Below are positions 43,498 through 55,860 of a stretch of DNA of 64,000 bases, one piece after another; position 1 is the stretch's first letter; each line of letters opens with the position of its first letter. The translations under genes were made by a program, and so were the position numbers. The notes below the pieces were generated by a model. That model was given only the letters and a program-made list of their open reading frames with translations. It was not told where the DNA came from and did not search any database. The stretch comes from Helianthus annuus (lineage: Eukaryota > Streptophyta > Magnoliopsida > Asterales > Asteraceae): contig NC_035441.2 of the NCBI RefSeq assembly GCF_002127325.2, positions 47,930,663 through 47,994,662 of the forward strand, given 5' to 3'.

Positions 43498-44225
43498 AGT
43501 TGGAGTTCCCGCGCTACGCGGCGGGCTTCGGTCAATATTGGTTAGGTTCACTATTGTATCGGCTCGATACCCGCACTTAGTATAGCAATTGACACATGTT
43601 TTGTAATAATCTAAAACTATTTAAATGAATAGTGGTACAACATCGGTTCAATTCCTCACGATACCAATATATTTTACATTGAAACATGGACGATACGTGA
43701 AGAGAAACACACGAAGTTGTTATGGCTCGATTTGAATATTGAACGTAGATAAAAGGACACATCGCAACGATGTATTATTAAACATATAAAAAGTTACGTG
43801 GTTGTAAAAAATAACCGTAAGCTATTTTAATGTATTACATTATTGCCAAAAAGGGAAAATCTAAAAATAATAACTCATCGAAGCAATAAAAGTTCTTGTT
43901 GACTTGACGACAATTTATAAATCTAGGGATGAAATGTGTAAGATGTTTTAGTTAGAGGATGCTTCTTGTAAATTATAATAAAATTTGAGAAGCAAACACG
44001 TGTAAAAATTGAGAACTAAAATGCCAAAAGTGCAGCTCATATTTATGTGGCCAAAATAAAACCCAACAAAGTTAAGTTGTGAATATTGCAACCTAATATA
44101 TTTTACTGCCTCTCTAGATGTGCTCGCGTAATGAGAATATATTATGGATGGGCAAAGTGAACACCAACCAAAAGTTGGTGTAAAAAACTCAAAAGCATAA
44201 CCAATACTATTCCTCGCAATGTGTA
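43498..44225 (-). mobile_element. Second Helitron-like fragment
   Basis: Minus strand CCCGCCGCGTAGCGCGGG (short hairpin) then AACTCCAACTAG/T, a good Helitron 3' terminus. No 5' TC end or coding region could be fixed, so the right limit is arbitrary. Confidence 0.4.
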
Positions 44226-44227
44226 TA

Positions 44228-44251
44228 ATATATATATATATATATATATAT
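44228..44251. repeat. (TA)n microsatellite
   Basis: A run of about 12 TA units with no TIR element end recognised beside it. Confidence 0.9.
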
Positions 44252-44269
44252 TAATATTAATATATAATA

Positions 44270-44556
44270 AATGAAATGGATTTGGGCCACGTGTCAATAG
44301 AAGATGGCTACATTTTTTTCCTTTTCCTGCTCAAATTTCCATCCTCTTTACTCTCTCTCCTAAAAAATCCTAAATCTTCTCCTTCCCCTGTACTTCTCTT
44401 CTCTTCTCCCTTCTGATCCAAAATCCCCTTCTCTCAAACCCCAATTCTCAATTTTGCTTCAATCATCATAGGGTTTTTTATACATCGGTTAAATTGTTAA
44501 TACTTTAAAGGAATTGATGTTAGGGTTTTTACGCCAAAATCATCATCAGCGACGGT
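44270..44556 (+). promoter_or_regulatory. Candidate leader of a host transcription unit split by the Athila element
   Basis: CT-rich sequence (TTTACTCTCTCTCC, CTTCTCTTCTCTTCTCCC) with a CCACGTGTC word upstream, ending AGGGTTTTTACG, looks like a plant 5' UTR. It stops at the Athila LTR (44,557); matching gene-like sequence resumes at 60,968. Confidence 0.35.
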
Positions 44557-47500
44557 TGTTGTGTGTAAGATGTAATATGTTTTTATTAATATTTTAAGCT
44601 CATTTTACACATTAGTTAAGTTTTAAATTTATATAACACGATATTCTAATAACACTAAACACACACATGGGCAAGTGCACCTATCGTGAGCGTAGTATAG
44701 CGTTGTTAAGATACCGAGGTCGTCCAAGGACACAAGAGCTTTTAGTACCGGTTTATCCTCAACGTCTAATCAAACCAAAATTTTAGAAAAAAGATTTTAA
44801 ACATGAAAAATAAATACTGAAAATGCTAAAAATAAAAATGAAAATAAAAATAAAAATAAAAATAAAAAATAGATAGACAAGATGAATCACTTAGATCCGA
44901 CTCGCCTTTAATGTATCCTTTGATGATTTCTGCACTTTTGCACTTTTTAAGAGTTTATCTTAGTTATAGTAGTAGGCCCCTCTTTTGAAGGTGACGTTAC
45001 CCTTAACCCAGTGGTTTGAGTCAGCAAGGATACAATCCCAAAGGGTCGGATTATTGAAAGATAATTAATTAAGTTATTAATGCGTAATGTGGTAGGCCCC
45101 TCTTTTGAAGGTGGCGTTACCCTCGGCTAAGTAGTTTGAGTTAGCAGGGATACAACCCTAAGTAACCGGGTTAATGTATTAATAGTAGTTTACATATGAG
45201 AGGATCAAGCCATTCGCACCCCCGCCATCCAATACCAGTGGGTATTGAAGGAGGTCCTACTAAGCTTGACCCAGGTCCTTGCAGGATCTATACACTGAAC
45301 AAGGCAAGAACCTTACCAAGCCATTCCCTTAACCCCCGACCAGGTAGCCAACATATCTCTATATAGACCGTAGAGATATGAATGGTGTAAATCTTTTATT
45401 TTATATAGACAGTAAAATAACGCCAAGACACCACAGACAAATGATAAGGAAGTTTCACCTTCAACATAAGAAACTAGTTATTAAAGTCATTAATACAAAA
45501 CGAAATAAGAAGGGCGAAAAGATTAAAAATCAAAAGTAATACATTAAATGCTTGTCTTCACCAATGTGATGTAAGAGACTTAGCCAAACATGTCCTTTGA
45601 TTGACAAGAACTGTTACTATCAATCTTGGATCCCGAGACTTCACTCAAAGGCGGATGATGGATGATGGTGGTGGATGTGGGTGTTGTAATGGTGGTGGAG
45701 TGGTGGCAAAGTGGGAGAGAGGTGGTTTGCCAATGGATGCCTTTGAAGCGAGCCAAACACCCTGATGTGTGTAAAATGCAACATATAAATTACATCAAAT
45801 GAGGCATAAAACTAACCCTTTTTAAGTACTAATGTTGGAAAAAGTGTGCTTTTATCTTCCTTTTGTATTTTCAGGGTTAAATGAGCTTAAATGAACAAAA
45901 GAAGCAAAAATGCAGCCAAATCTAACAATAATACAAGAAAAGGAATAAACATGGCATGCTCGACCCCTCAACAGCATCTTCCCAAGAAAAAACATGACAT
46001 CAGAAGGCTGAACACGCCCCGTGCCCATCGGACACAGGGGCGTGCCCAAGTGTCTGCAGAAAAAACAAAGTTGTAGAAGCTTCTATTTCCCAACACGAGG
46101 GCGTGCCCAATGGACACGGGGTCGTGGTCAACGCTAAGATTCGCAGAATCCAAGCAAATCTTGATAGTACAGATACGTTTCTGCACACGGGGCCGTGCCC
46201 GGCGGACACGGGGGCGTGGTTAACTAATGCAGACAAACTGCAATTAATGAAGAAACAGAAAGTGGATGGACACGGGGCCGTGTCCGGGCTTCTGTGCAGG
46301 CTATAAATAGATGTGCTTGGTTCACTTCAAAGGCATCCCTTGGCAAACCACCTCTGTCACACTTCACCCACACTCCACCACCATCACAACACCCACATCC
46401 ACCACCATCATCCATCATAGAGTGTGTGCAGTAGTCTCGGGATCCAAGATTGATACTAAGAGCTCTTGACAATCAAAGGCTATGTTTGCCTAAGTCTCTT
46501 ACATCACTTGGTGAAGAAAGCATTTAGTGTAATACTTTTTATTTTTAATCTTTTCGCACTTTTTATTTGGTTTTGTATTAATGACTTTAATAACTAGTTT
46601 CTTATGTTGAAGGTGAAACTTCCTTATCATTTGTCCGTGGTGTCTTGGCGTTATTTTACTGTCTATATAAAATAAAAGATTTACACCATTCATATCTCTA
46701 CGGTCTATATAGAGATATGTTGGCTACCTGGTCGGGGGTTAAGGGAATGGTTTGGTAAGGTTCTTGCCTTGTTCAGTGTATAGATCCTGCAAGGACCTGG
46801 GTCAAGCTTAGTAGGACCTCCTTCAATACCCACTGGTATTGGATGGCGGGGGTGTGAATGGCTTGATCCTCTCATATGTAAACTACTATTAATACATTAA
46901 CTCGGCTACTTAGGATTGTGTCCCTGCTGACTCAAACTACTTAGCCGAGGGTAACGCCACCTTCAAAAGAGGGGCCTACCACATTACGCATTAATAACTT
47001 AATTAATTATCTTTCAATAATCCAACCCTTTAGGATTGTATCCTTGCTGACTCAACCTACTGGGTTGAGGGTAACGTCACCTTCAAAAGAGGTGCCTACT
47101 ACTATAACTAAGATAATCTCTTAAAAAGTGCAAAAGTGCGAAGATAATCAAAGGTTATACTAAAGGTGAGTCGGATCCAAGTGATTCATCTTGTCTATCT
47201 GTTTTTATTTTATTTTTATTTTCAGCATTTTTAGTTTTTTTATTTTCATGTTTAAACATTTTTCTAAAATTTTGATTTGATTAGACGTTGAGGATAAACC
47301 GGTACTAAAAGCTCTTGTGTCCTTGGACGACCTCGGTATCTTACCAACGCTATACTACGCTCACGATGGGTGCACTTGCCCATATGTGTGTTTAGTGTCA
47401 GTAAAATATCGTGTTTTATAAATTTAAAACTTGACTAAAGTGTTAAAAAGGGCTAAAAATATACATAAAAACATATCACACTCGACAAACATCACACCCC

Positions 47501-48065
47501 TATTTATAGCCTGAACAGAAGCCGGGCCACGGCCCCGTGTCCGCTGGACACGCCCCCGTTGCTATCCCTTTTCTCTTCCTTCATTAATTGCATTTGTCAT
47601 CATTGGGCTCCACATAGCCCGTGTTTGCTGGGCACGGCCCCGTGTGCAGAAACATATCTGTACTATCAAGATTTGCAAGATTCAGCAAATCTTAGCGTTG
47701 ACCACGCCCCATGCTGAGCTGGGCACGCCCCCGTGGTAGGCATAGAAGCTTCCACAACTTTGTCCATTTCTGCAGACATTTGACCACGCCCCCATGTCCA
47801 GTGAGCACGGGCCGTAGTGAGCCTTCTGTTTCTTGTTTTTGCTTTTGGGGATGCTGCCGAGGGGTCGGGCATGTCACGTTTATTCCTTTTCTTTGTATTT
47901 ATGTTAGCTTTTGCTGCATATTTGTTCCTTTTGTTCGTTTAAGCTCATTTGGTCTTGAAAATACAAAAGGAAGACAAAGCATACTTTTTCCAACAACAGT
48001 ACTAAAAAAAGGTTAGTTTTATGCCTCATTTGATGTAATTTATATGTTGCATTTTACACACATCA
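44557..48065 (-). repeat. 3' LTR, interrupted
   Basis: The two parts 44,557-45,762 and 47,500-48,065 together match the LTR at 59,205-60,967. Each LTR contains two tandem copies of an AGGCCCCTCTTTTGAAGGTG segment about 120 bp apart. Confidence 0.9.
45763..47494 (+). mobile_element. Solo LTR of the same family, inverted, inside the 3' LTR
   Basis: Runs TGATGTGTGTAAAATG to GACAAACATCA, reverse complement of the host LTR, flanked by CACCC on both sides (45,758-45,762 and 47,495-47,499). The insertion point is directly beside the TATA box of the host LTR (CTATTTATAG at 47,500). Its own TATAAATA is at 46,302-46,309 on the plus strand. Inner homology makes a palindrome of about 1.7 kb arms with the flanking LTR parts. 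Confidence 0.9.
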
Positions 48066-48078
48066 AATGCCCCCACAC
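48066..48078 (-). other. Polypurine tract of the Athila element
   Basis: Minus strand GTGTGGGGGCATT directly before the LTR start TGATGTGTG. Confidence 0.85.
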
Positions 48079-50051
48079 TTGAATCTTTGCTTGTCCTCAA
48101 GCAAAACTCTTTGTTATGTGGCTTACACACCCACATTGAATAGGTAGGAGAGAAGTTTTGGGCTTGTCTTGAGTATCGGGAATCCAAGATCTTTATTGGG
48201 TTTTATTTTTATACTATTTACAATCCTATTCGTTATGATTTATTTAGAACGTTTCATAAGAGAAATTACTTATTTGGGCATAACATTCCTCTTTAAAATT
48301 CCATTTATATACAAGTTCACATACCTCACGGGAGATCACTCAACACTCGGCTAAATATGTATTTTTGTGAAACACTCGAGACCGGCATGGAACTTACTTC
48401 TACCATATGCTTGCCAAGCAATCAATCCTCCTCCTTTTTAACTATAAACCTTTGTAAATATCAAGAGGACTTGGGAAATGGTTAGGCTTGGGCTAAAGGT
48501 AGGTGGTTATTAAAAAGGGCTAAAAGCGTCGGTCGTCGTAAAACTTTTTGTTTTTGTGACTTTTATTCAAACTAACGTTTTCAAACAAAGTTTCTTTGAG
48601 GAACTTTTTTGTTTATTGCTAGACTTTCATTTTTTTTTATAAAGAAACGTCACAAGAAAACCGAGCTTTTTACTAAAATAAAGGGTTGAAAAGAAAAAGG
48701 TTTTGGTGGGTAAAGGTTGTTTGTTTTGTGGGTTTAGAAATGAAAAGGTTTAGGCTCAAAGTGGTTAACTAGGGGGATTTTGGGTAGGTGATAAAGAAAA
48801 TGAAAAATAATAGTGTTGAAAGGAAAATGGGTTAGTCCTAATACCTCCATCATTTATTTACTTGGGTTAAGTTGGTAAGGACCGGGAATGTATCTATAGA
48901 GTTGTAAGAACCAAGTGGCTATTCACACAAGAAACGAAAAATGAGCATTTAGTTTTAAAGATGTATGCTTGTATGCTCAATAAAGGCTCAAAACTCACTT
49001 ATTGTGGGAATGGTTTTATAATGTGATCAAGTATATATAATCAAATTTTAACTAGATTTGTCAAGCCGTTTCATAATTTTCTTATGTTGGTTCTTTTTAT
49101 CACGACGCTATCAGTTGTAAATTTGTAAAAATGTAAACTTTTTAGAACTTGTTATTCCCAAATTAAACCAAGACAAGTAAAAAAATGAAAATTTTTGAAA
49201 AAAAAAATTGGGTGGTTAGCGGTTCCAACAGAGTTTTGTGTAAGGCTTGTTATTAGGACTTGCAAAATTCAAGGTTTTAGCATCCCCACCACACTTAAAT
49301 TACACATTGTCCTCAATGTGTCCCAAAAATAAGTTTTTAGGTTGATTAAATGTGTAAAAAGGTGTTTAAAAAGAAGGTTTGGTGTTACTGGGCACCTGGC
49401 CACGGCCACGTGCTGGGTGAGCACAGCCCCGTGGTCAGAGTGCCAGTAACAGAAACTTACAGAAGGTGGCCACGGGGGCGTGCCTGGTGGACACGGCCCC
49501 GTGGTGGGAAGTGTTCAGACAAAAGCAGGTACAGGGTAGTGGACATGGGGGCATGCTGGCTGAGTACGGCCCCGTGGTAACAGTCTGCAATCAATGAAAA
49601 CAGGTTTTTGGCTTTCGGTTTGGGTTTCCGGGCTTATGTAGCACTAATACTTAGTGCCTCCAAGCTTCCTGGGTACCTGTTTTGCTTAAATATCACACCA
49701 CACGACACATAACAAACATCCTAAACATACCAACGTTAATCATCTACATCACACAAACTAAAAATAAAATGCAGAAAAGTAAAATTGTTAAAGAAAGTAA
49801 ATTGTTTAAACTTTGGCACGCAGGCCAGTTAATTGTTTGTGGGATAAAGGGTTAACCTGGTAGAAGCTACATCCGTGTCACACCACCTTCAACACCTCCG
49901 CATCAATCCATGTCCTCGTCTTCATCGTCTCCTCCTCGTACACCATGTGCTCCCGGATGTGGCTGATGTCATCTTGCATGTCGAAGATATTCCTCTCCAT
50001 TGCTCCGACCCGGGTGTAGGTGTTGCTGGCCATGTTGTATGTGTTGCGGGT
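48079..50051 (-). other. Athila 3' noncoding region
   Basis: About 2 kb without a supported gene. Contains GC-rich CACGGCCCCGTG-type palindromes at 49,390-49,580 and AT-rich filler. Long 3' noncoding stretches before the PPT are usual in Athila elements. Confidence 0.6.
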
Positions 50052-51004
50052 TCATAAGAGGTTTTCCTGCAAAAGATCATGCAAACTTTGAAAATTAGGA
50101 AAACCACCCCCTTGAGACGAGGATGAACCTGGCTGGCCATGAAACTGATGAGGAGGACGGATTGGGGCGACGTGAAGAACGAGAGCCTCCTGTGGGTTCC
50201 AAACATGCCCCTGAACGGTTTGAAAGCGGACCATTCCGTCACCCGCCTCGTTGATGATTCCCATTGAGCGGCATTGAACGAGATCCACCTTGCACGACCA
50301 TGGATCCTTTCGGAAGGATTTTGGCATTTTTTGAACAAAGGTCTTATAGAGGCGGTAGATCCATCCTCCGAAGAAGATGGGTGTCGGGGCGGTGGCCAGT
50401 TGGTTCAGGTGCATGTTTCGTAGGAGCAGGTGTGGGACATCGAGATGGACACGGTTGTGGATGCAGTATAAGACCGTCAGATCTCGTAGGTTGACAACAC
50501 CGGTATTATCACGCCTTTGACCGAGGGAGTTGCTAAGGACCCTATGAATGTAGTGGTAGAGAGGGTCCCGCAACTGGGAGCTCTTGGTTTGGCTTGGATC
50601 GTATGGACCTTCCCCGATTTGAGACCATGCCGTCTGATGCATGTTGGGTGAGATCTCACGGAGACCACCCATGTTTTCTTCTTCTCCGGCATCCTCTTCG
50701 GAAAACAACCCAATATGTGCCCCAAACTGTGCAATAGAGATTGAAAGTATCTCCCCAGCACAACGGAGTTCAGCTCCTTGCTCATCAAATGGCTCTGCTT
50801 TAGCTTTGAATGCGAACGTGCTATAGAACTCCATGCTATATTCGTGGACTGAATGGAGTCTAATGCAGAGGGCCACCCTCAGTGGACCCGTGACTAGGGT
50901 GTTGAAACGATCTAGCTGCCCCACAGTTCAAGGGTCTCGAGGCATACTTGTCTTGGACTTTCCTCGGGCCTTGTCTTGAGAACATCAAATCGGGCTTGAT
51001 CATT
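50052..51004 (-). pseudogene. ATHILA ORF-1-like protein, frameshifted
   Basis: A possible ATG lies at about 51,004. The frame is lost near 50,915 (a GGGG run) and an open frame of 290 codons follows to 50,052. Motifs: EFYSTFAFKAKAEPFDEQ, SIAQFGAHIGLFSEED, LRDPLYHYIHRVLSNSLGQR and NLRDLTVLYCIHNRVHLDVP. The HR-x-x-S/N-x-x-x-x-R and L-x-x-L-Y-C/W-I core recalls the Pfam ATHILA ORF-1 family, which lies between integrase and the 3' LTR. Its role in the element's life cycle is not known. The missing start and frameshift mark a dead copy. Confidence 0.7.
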
Positions 51005-51019
51005 CATTTTGATTGAAGC

Positions 51020-51518
51020 TTATGAATTTTCTGGCCATCTGAAGGAAAACACAAAACAATTAGCACGAAACAACAAATTTCCGAAGAAAACCGAAAACAG
51101 TAAGCTGAACACGGCCCCGTGGCCACCGGCCACGTCCCGTGTTCGACTGTATTGCTGGCCACGCCCCCGCGTTCGCCGAGCACGGCCCCGTGCTCAGGCG
51201 TCTGTTTCCCAAAAATCCCATTTTTCGACCCGGTTTCGAAAACTTGAAAATTTTTGGTTGAGTAGGGGCGGTTTTCCCCGAAAATGAAACCCCAAGTGTC
51301 ATTTTTTCGAAATCAAACCATTTACCCCTTCAATTTCATCTTTTTCGGTTCAAAAACAAGGGTTTGATGTTTTTGTTCAAAATTGGGCAAATCCAGAAAC
51401 AACTTCAGTTGATTTACTTCGTATAACATGCAACTATACTAATACTAATAGATCTAAGCAAAAATTTGAGGTTTGATTCGGTTCAAGTTCAAGAAGCCTG
51501 GATTTTTCCCCAAATTTT
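51020..51518 (-). other. Athila noncoding segment with GC-rich palindromes
   Basis: Contains CACGGCCCCGTGGCC-type words (51,110-51,205) and TTTTCGG-rich sequence; no gene. Confidence 0.5.
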
Positions 51519-53705
51519 TGATGTTAAACTACATGCAAATCATTAATATTTTATATAGTCTTAATTATACATATTTTATATAAATATTTTCTACACTTTT
51601 GAATAGTTTTTGGGTTGTTTTTATTAAAATCCATTTGTAGTTGGTTCATATTTGAATTTTAATGGTTTTAAGAGATAATGAGCAAAAATGAAGTATTTTG
51701 CCACATTTGATACCAATGAATTAATTTGATATTATTATTATTATTATTGGCCATATATTTTTTAATAAGGGCTGATTATAATAACTAAAGTGGGCTAAAA
51801 ATACTAATTAGTGATTACTCAATGATGTGTTCATAAATGCAAGATTGAAAAAGAATTCATAGCAATATATTGAATCGATTAATGCAATTTGTCTATTTTC
51901 TTTTTGTGAGCTAAATATGATACATGAGGAATTTTGGCTTTCTGGTTTTGCAGAATGGGTCAACGGTGTTGAAGGAATTATTTTGGACAAAACAAATGGT
52001 GGGCCGCCAAAAATAGTGATTGAACCATGCATGTTCACGACAACATCCTATTGGGGAAGTTGGTTTTTTTATTGGGCCTTTGGAAAAGTTAACACAAAAC
52101 CCTATAGGAATTAAAATACCAATATATAGTGGACTTTTATGGATGGTGAGGGGGATTGTTTTTGAAATCAGAGGCATACGGCAGGAGGGTAATTAATCCC
52201 TTCTGGATTTAAAGAGAGTGGACGTGCAGGAGGCATTAGGCAGCAAGGATATCAGACGGAAGAGAAAGAAAAAAAAAGGATTGGTTCGAAGGTTTAAGCC
52301 GCGATTAAGATTTAAGTCCGGGTTTGCAATTTATTAGTATTCAATTATGTTAAGACTTTGTGTTTTGAGACTTGATACTATGAATTATTTATTGTTTGAG
52401 ACTTGTTTCTTTTTAGTGGTTATGTTTTTTGGCTAATCTTTTATGCTACCTAGGTCTAGATGAACTATGATTTAATGTTTTGACTAATTATTAAATTGAG
52501 ATGATTTACATACTCCTGTTTTATGATTGTTTATGAATTTGTGTGCTTGCCTTGGTTGTGATTGGTTGTTTGGTTAGGTGATCTTGTTAGTCTGGTCTGT
52601 AACTATTTAGATCATTCTAGGTTCTTTAATCTATTAGGTTTTCGGTCTAGAGCTTGAGATTAGAGATAATTCAAGTTTAACTAAATTAATTAAAAATCAA
52701 CTGAGTATAGTGTGCATCCTTTTCTGGTAACTCTTTTTATGCTACCTAGGTCTAGATGAACTATGATTTAATGTTTTGACTAATTATTAAATTGAGATGA
52801 TTTACATACTCCTGTTTTATGATTGTTTATGAATTTGTGTGCTTGCCTTGGTTGTGATTGGTTGTTTGGTTAGGTGATCTTGTTAGTCTGGTCTGTAACT
52901 ATTTAGATCATTCTAGGTTCTTTAATCTATTAGGTTTTCGGTCTAGAGCTTGAGATTAGAGATAATTCAAGTTTAACTAAATTAATTAAAAATCAACTGA
53001 GTATAGTGTGCATCCTTTTCTGGTAACTCTAGGGACGAGTCAGGATTGCTAGGTTATTAGCTAGGCGTTGTTTGGTAGTTTGGGTGACCGATAGCTCGGA
53101 TCCGGCTACTTATTCTCGTTTACGGTTTCCTAGGTTTTCAATTATTTAACAGGTTTAGCTTCATGACCATAGGATTTTAGCACCATAGTTGTTTTAATAT
53201 GACAGTCGTGGGATTCGGTGTCAATAGCTCGAGTCGTTTCCAATTTAGCACTTCATCACTCTGTTCCATCTTCTATTTTGGTTGATCATCCTTAGCGGGA
53301 GGTTTTCTGGGTAGATTCTGAGCTCTAGCCATTGGTCAAGACTAGAGGTCATAGGGATTCGAAGCCTAGGTAGTTTTTTTCTCATCACTGTCTGCTTCCC
53401 ATCACTTCACCATCTTGCTTTCTTGCTTTGTTCTCTTGTTTATTCGCTTTAGTTTAATTTAGATATTAGTTAATTAAAACCCCCAAAACAATAAAAACCA
53501 TTTAAGTAATTAGTTGAGTCAGAGTCTAGTTAGCGTCGCTAGTGTCTCGTGGGTTCGCTACTCGGACTTCATTAGGCTTTACTACGTACGATAGGTACAC
53601 TTGCCTGTCAGTGGTCTAGCATTTAGAGAGTCTGAGTTTATAAATTTAAAACTAGGGTGTCTAGAGTAGGTTAGTTTTTTTTATTAGACTGCATTCAGCA
53701 CATCA
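51519..53705 (+). mobile_element. LTR of a second, plus-strand gypsy element (left limit tentative)
   Basis: The right end is firm: ...GCACATCA followed by AGTTTT and a tRNA-Asp primer site. The left end is proposed at TGATGTTAAAC (51,519) because it mirrors the CATCA end. It contains a perfect 296-bp tandem duplication. No second LTR or TSD was found, so the element is truncated. Confidence 0.5.
52440..53031. repeat. Perfect 296-bp tandem duplication
   Basis: The segment from ATGCTACCTAGGTCTAG (52,443) to CTTTTCTGGTAACTCT recurs without visible difference from 52,739. Identity implies a very recent event or an assembly duplication. Confidence 0.93.
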
Positions 53706-53711
53706 AGTTTT

Positions 53712-53730
53712 TGGCGCCGTTGCCGGGGAC
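53712..53730 (+). other. tRNA-Asp primer binding site (plus-strand element)
   Basis: TGGCGCCGTTGCCGGGGAC, complement of the 3' end of plant tRNA-Asp, six bases after the LTR end CATCA. Confidence 0.93.
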
Positions 53731-53857
53731 ACTTAGGCGTTTGCGTTATTAGCTTTGACTGATCTTATTTGTTTAATTGGTCTTATTTGTAGTTTGAGTC
53801 TTAGGGTTTGTGTCTAGTAGTAGTGTGTCTAGTCGTTTTTGTAAATATTGTTTTTAT

Positions 53858-54265
53858 CATGGTTGCAAAAGTCGCTAGGCGCTCCCTAGTCGGTCAACCG
53901 GGGAGTTGAGAGTACTCGGTCTAGGCAGAGAGTACTCGGGGAGTACTCGGACATGTTAAATTATAAAGAAATTACTTTTTGGAGATTAAATATATGTCAA
54001 TTAGCATAAATTTAATAATATTTATAACAAAATATGTGAAAATGATATTCATTCCTTAATATGATTGGCATATAAATTATGTTTTATTATTATTTAAGTC
54101 AAACGAGGCCCGAGTTGACCTACTAGATCCAATTCTGGCCAAGGTTGACCGCGTTTGACCGACTCCGAGTAATTAGGCGGAGTCGAAGAAAGTCGCCTCG
54201 GCAGCGTACCTTGTAGCGATTACTCGGGGAGTACTCGGCCTTGGAAACCTTGTTTTACAACCATG
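53858..54265. mobile_element. hAT-type MITE with perfect 8-bp TSD
   Basis: 408 bp, CATGGTTGCAAAAG...TTTTACAACCATG, flanked by GTTTTTAT at 53,850-53,857 and 54,266-54,273. The interior is rich in GGGGAGTACTCGG repeats. Inserted in the leader of the plus-strand gypsy fragment, so younger than it. Confidence 0.9.
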
Positions 54266-54299
54266 GTTTTTATTAGTTAGTTTCATTTTATATATTTTT

Positions 54300-54955
54300 A
54301 TCATGTGTTTTATCTGTGGAAGGCCCCATTACACCAAATATTATCCAAACAATTCGGGGTGTTCCATAGATTTCGATGCTAACTCTCTTGTGTAGCCACA
54401 GTCATATCAGTCTTAGAATTGGCAACCAAAACGAATAAAAGAGGACTTCCGTGACTGGGTAAAGGCTGCTAAGGAAGAAAGAAATAGGGGGATTCAAGCC
54501 GCACTTGATAGTTTAAATTTCCAGAGCTTGAAAAGCCAAGGCCGTTACACGTATGATATGAATGGAAATTATTTAGGATATCAAACGGCTGATGGTGAGA
54601 TGGATTATACGATTCCAGGTCCGGGGGGAGAAATGTGCATTGGGATCTCACAGTCATGTAAATATTACGATTCTACTTTTAATTATTATAATTCTCATGA
54701 ATCAGATTTACCCTTGTCTTGTGAGGATGATGTCGTGCAGGTTTCACATTTTGAGCCCTTGTATGAAGAAGTTGAGGATCACACTCATGAACCGGAGACG
54801 ATAATGGACGTTGAAGTCCCACCTCCGGTTCAGCAAGTCGTTAATTATAGCCATGGGTGTCCCACGCCATGGAATATCGATGATGGCTTTTGGAGTGATG
54901 ATGAGGGGGTAGTAGAAGAGGCGGAGTTAGAGGTGCCCAACTACACCGCAGTTGA
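54300..54955 (+). pseudogene. 5' ORF fragment of the plus-strand gypsy element
   Basis: Opens with a knuckle-like CFICGRPHYTKYY (C-x2-C-x3-H, last Cys changed to Tyr), has TAG stops at about 54,393 and 54,415, then an acidic/Tyr-rich stretch (YTYDMNGNYLGYQ; HTHEPETIMDVEVPPPVQ). The ORF runs into sequence belonging to the minus-strand integrase at about 54,955, showing a chimeric junction. The same C-x2-C-x3-H start is found in the ORF at 58,045-58,812. Confidence 0.6.
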
Positions 54956-54956
54956 A

Positions 54957-55860
54957 AAAGTTTCTACTGGCAAATGACAACTTTTTCCATAGACAAGCTT
55001 ATATGGGGTGGTACCTATGGTTGTTTTATATGCAGTTCGAAAAGCCCATAAAGCGTCGTCTAATTTATCGGCCCATTCCTTTTTATTTAATCCTACGGTT
55101 TTTCAAGTATTCTTTTCAAACCTCGATTAGTCACTTCGGCTTGTCCATTTGTTTGAGGGTGATATGCGGTTGAGATCCGGTGATAGACCCCATATCTTGT
55201 TAAAATTTTTCAAGTTGATGGTTATAAAAATGGGTACCCCTATCACTTATTAACACTTTTGGAGTTCCAAAACGAGAAAATAATCGTTTCAGAAATCTCA
55301 CCACAACCCTTCCATCATTTGTTGGAAGATCTTCGGCTTCGGCCCAGTTTGACAAGTAATCCACCGCCACAAGTATATATTTGTTTCCTTTTGACGGTGG
55401 GAAAGGTCCCATAAAGTCGAGTCCCCACACATAAAAAATTTCACAAACAAGAATGCCATTTTGTGGCATTTCGTTTTTGGAAGAAATATTACCTGACCGT
55501 TGGCATGCATCACAAGTCTAGATAAGACTTTGGGCGTCTTTGTAAATGGTTGGCCAATAGAATCCTGAATCAAATACCTTTCGTGTGGTACTAGCCGCAC
55601 CATGATGTCCTCCGTATGGACCTTCATGATAATGGCAGAGAATTCTTTTTGCTTCACCACCATGTACGCATCGTCGGATAAGTTGGTCGGCACACATTTT
55701 GAAAAGATAAGGATCTTCCAAAAATTAAATGCTTTACACTGGCAAAGAATTTTTTTTATTTGATGATGTGACCATCCTTTTGCAACTATTCCACTAGCTA
55801 AGTAGTTGGCGTAGTCGGCGTACCATGGCTCTTCTCGGTATTCCACCATTTCTAAGGACT
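54957..55860 (-). pseudogene. Integrase of the Athila element, several frameshifts
   Basis: Zinc-binding region: [14 protein letters not shown] and TCDACQ (about 55,510-55,640). Core: [17 protein letters not shown] (first catalytic Asp), then [15 protein letters not shown] (second Asp, about 55,235), then a GQAEV/NR segment with the catalytic Glu in another frame (about 55,150) and [15 protein letters not shown] at about 54,960-55,020. The DDE residues are thus all traceable but in three frames. It adjoins the plus-strand fragment at about 54,955. Confidence 0.82.

Noticed and set aside
46000..46310. Frames with GC-rich CACGGGGCCGTG content in the LTRs (also 47,666-47,877, 49,350-49,580 and 60,567-60,773)
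   Set aside because: They fall in U3 of LTR copies, differ in frame between copies and have no conserved product.
53858..54265. GGGGAGTACTCGG repeats considered as a regulatory array
   Set aside because: They are the interior of a hAT MITE with a perfect 8-bp TSD, which explains them.
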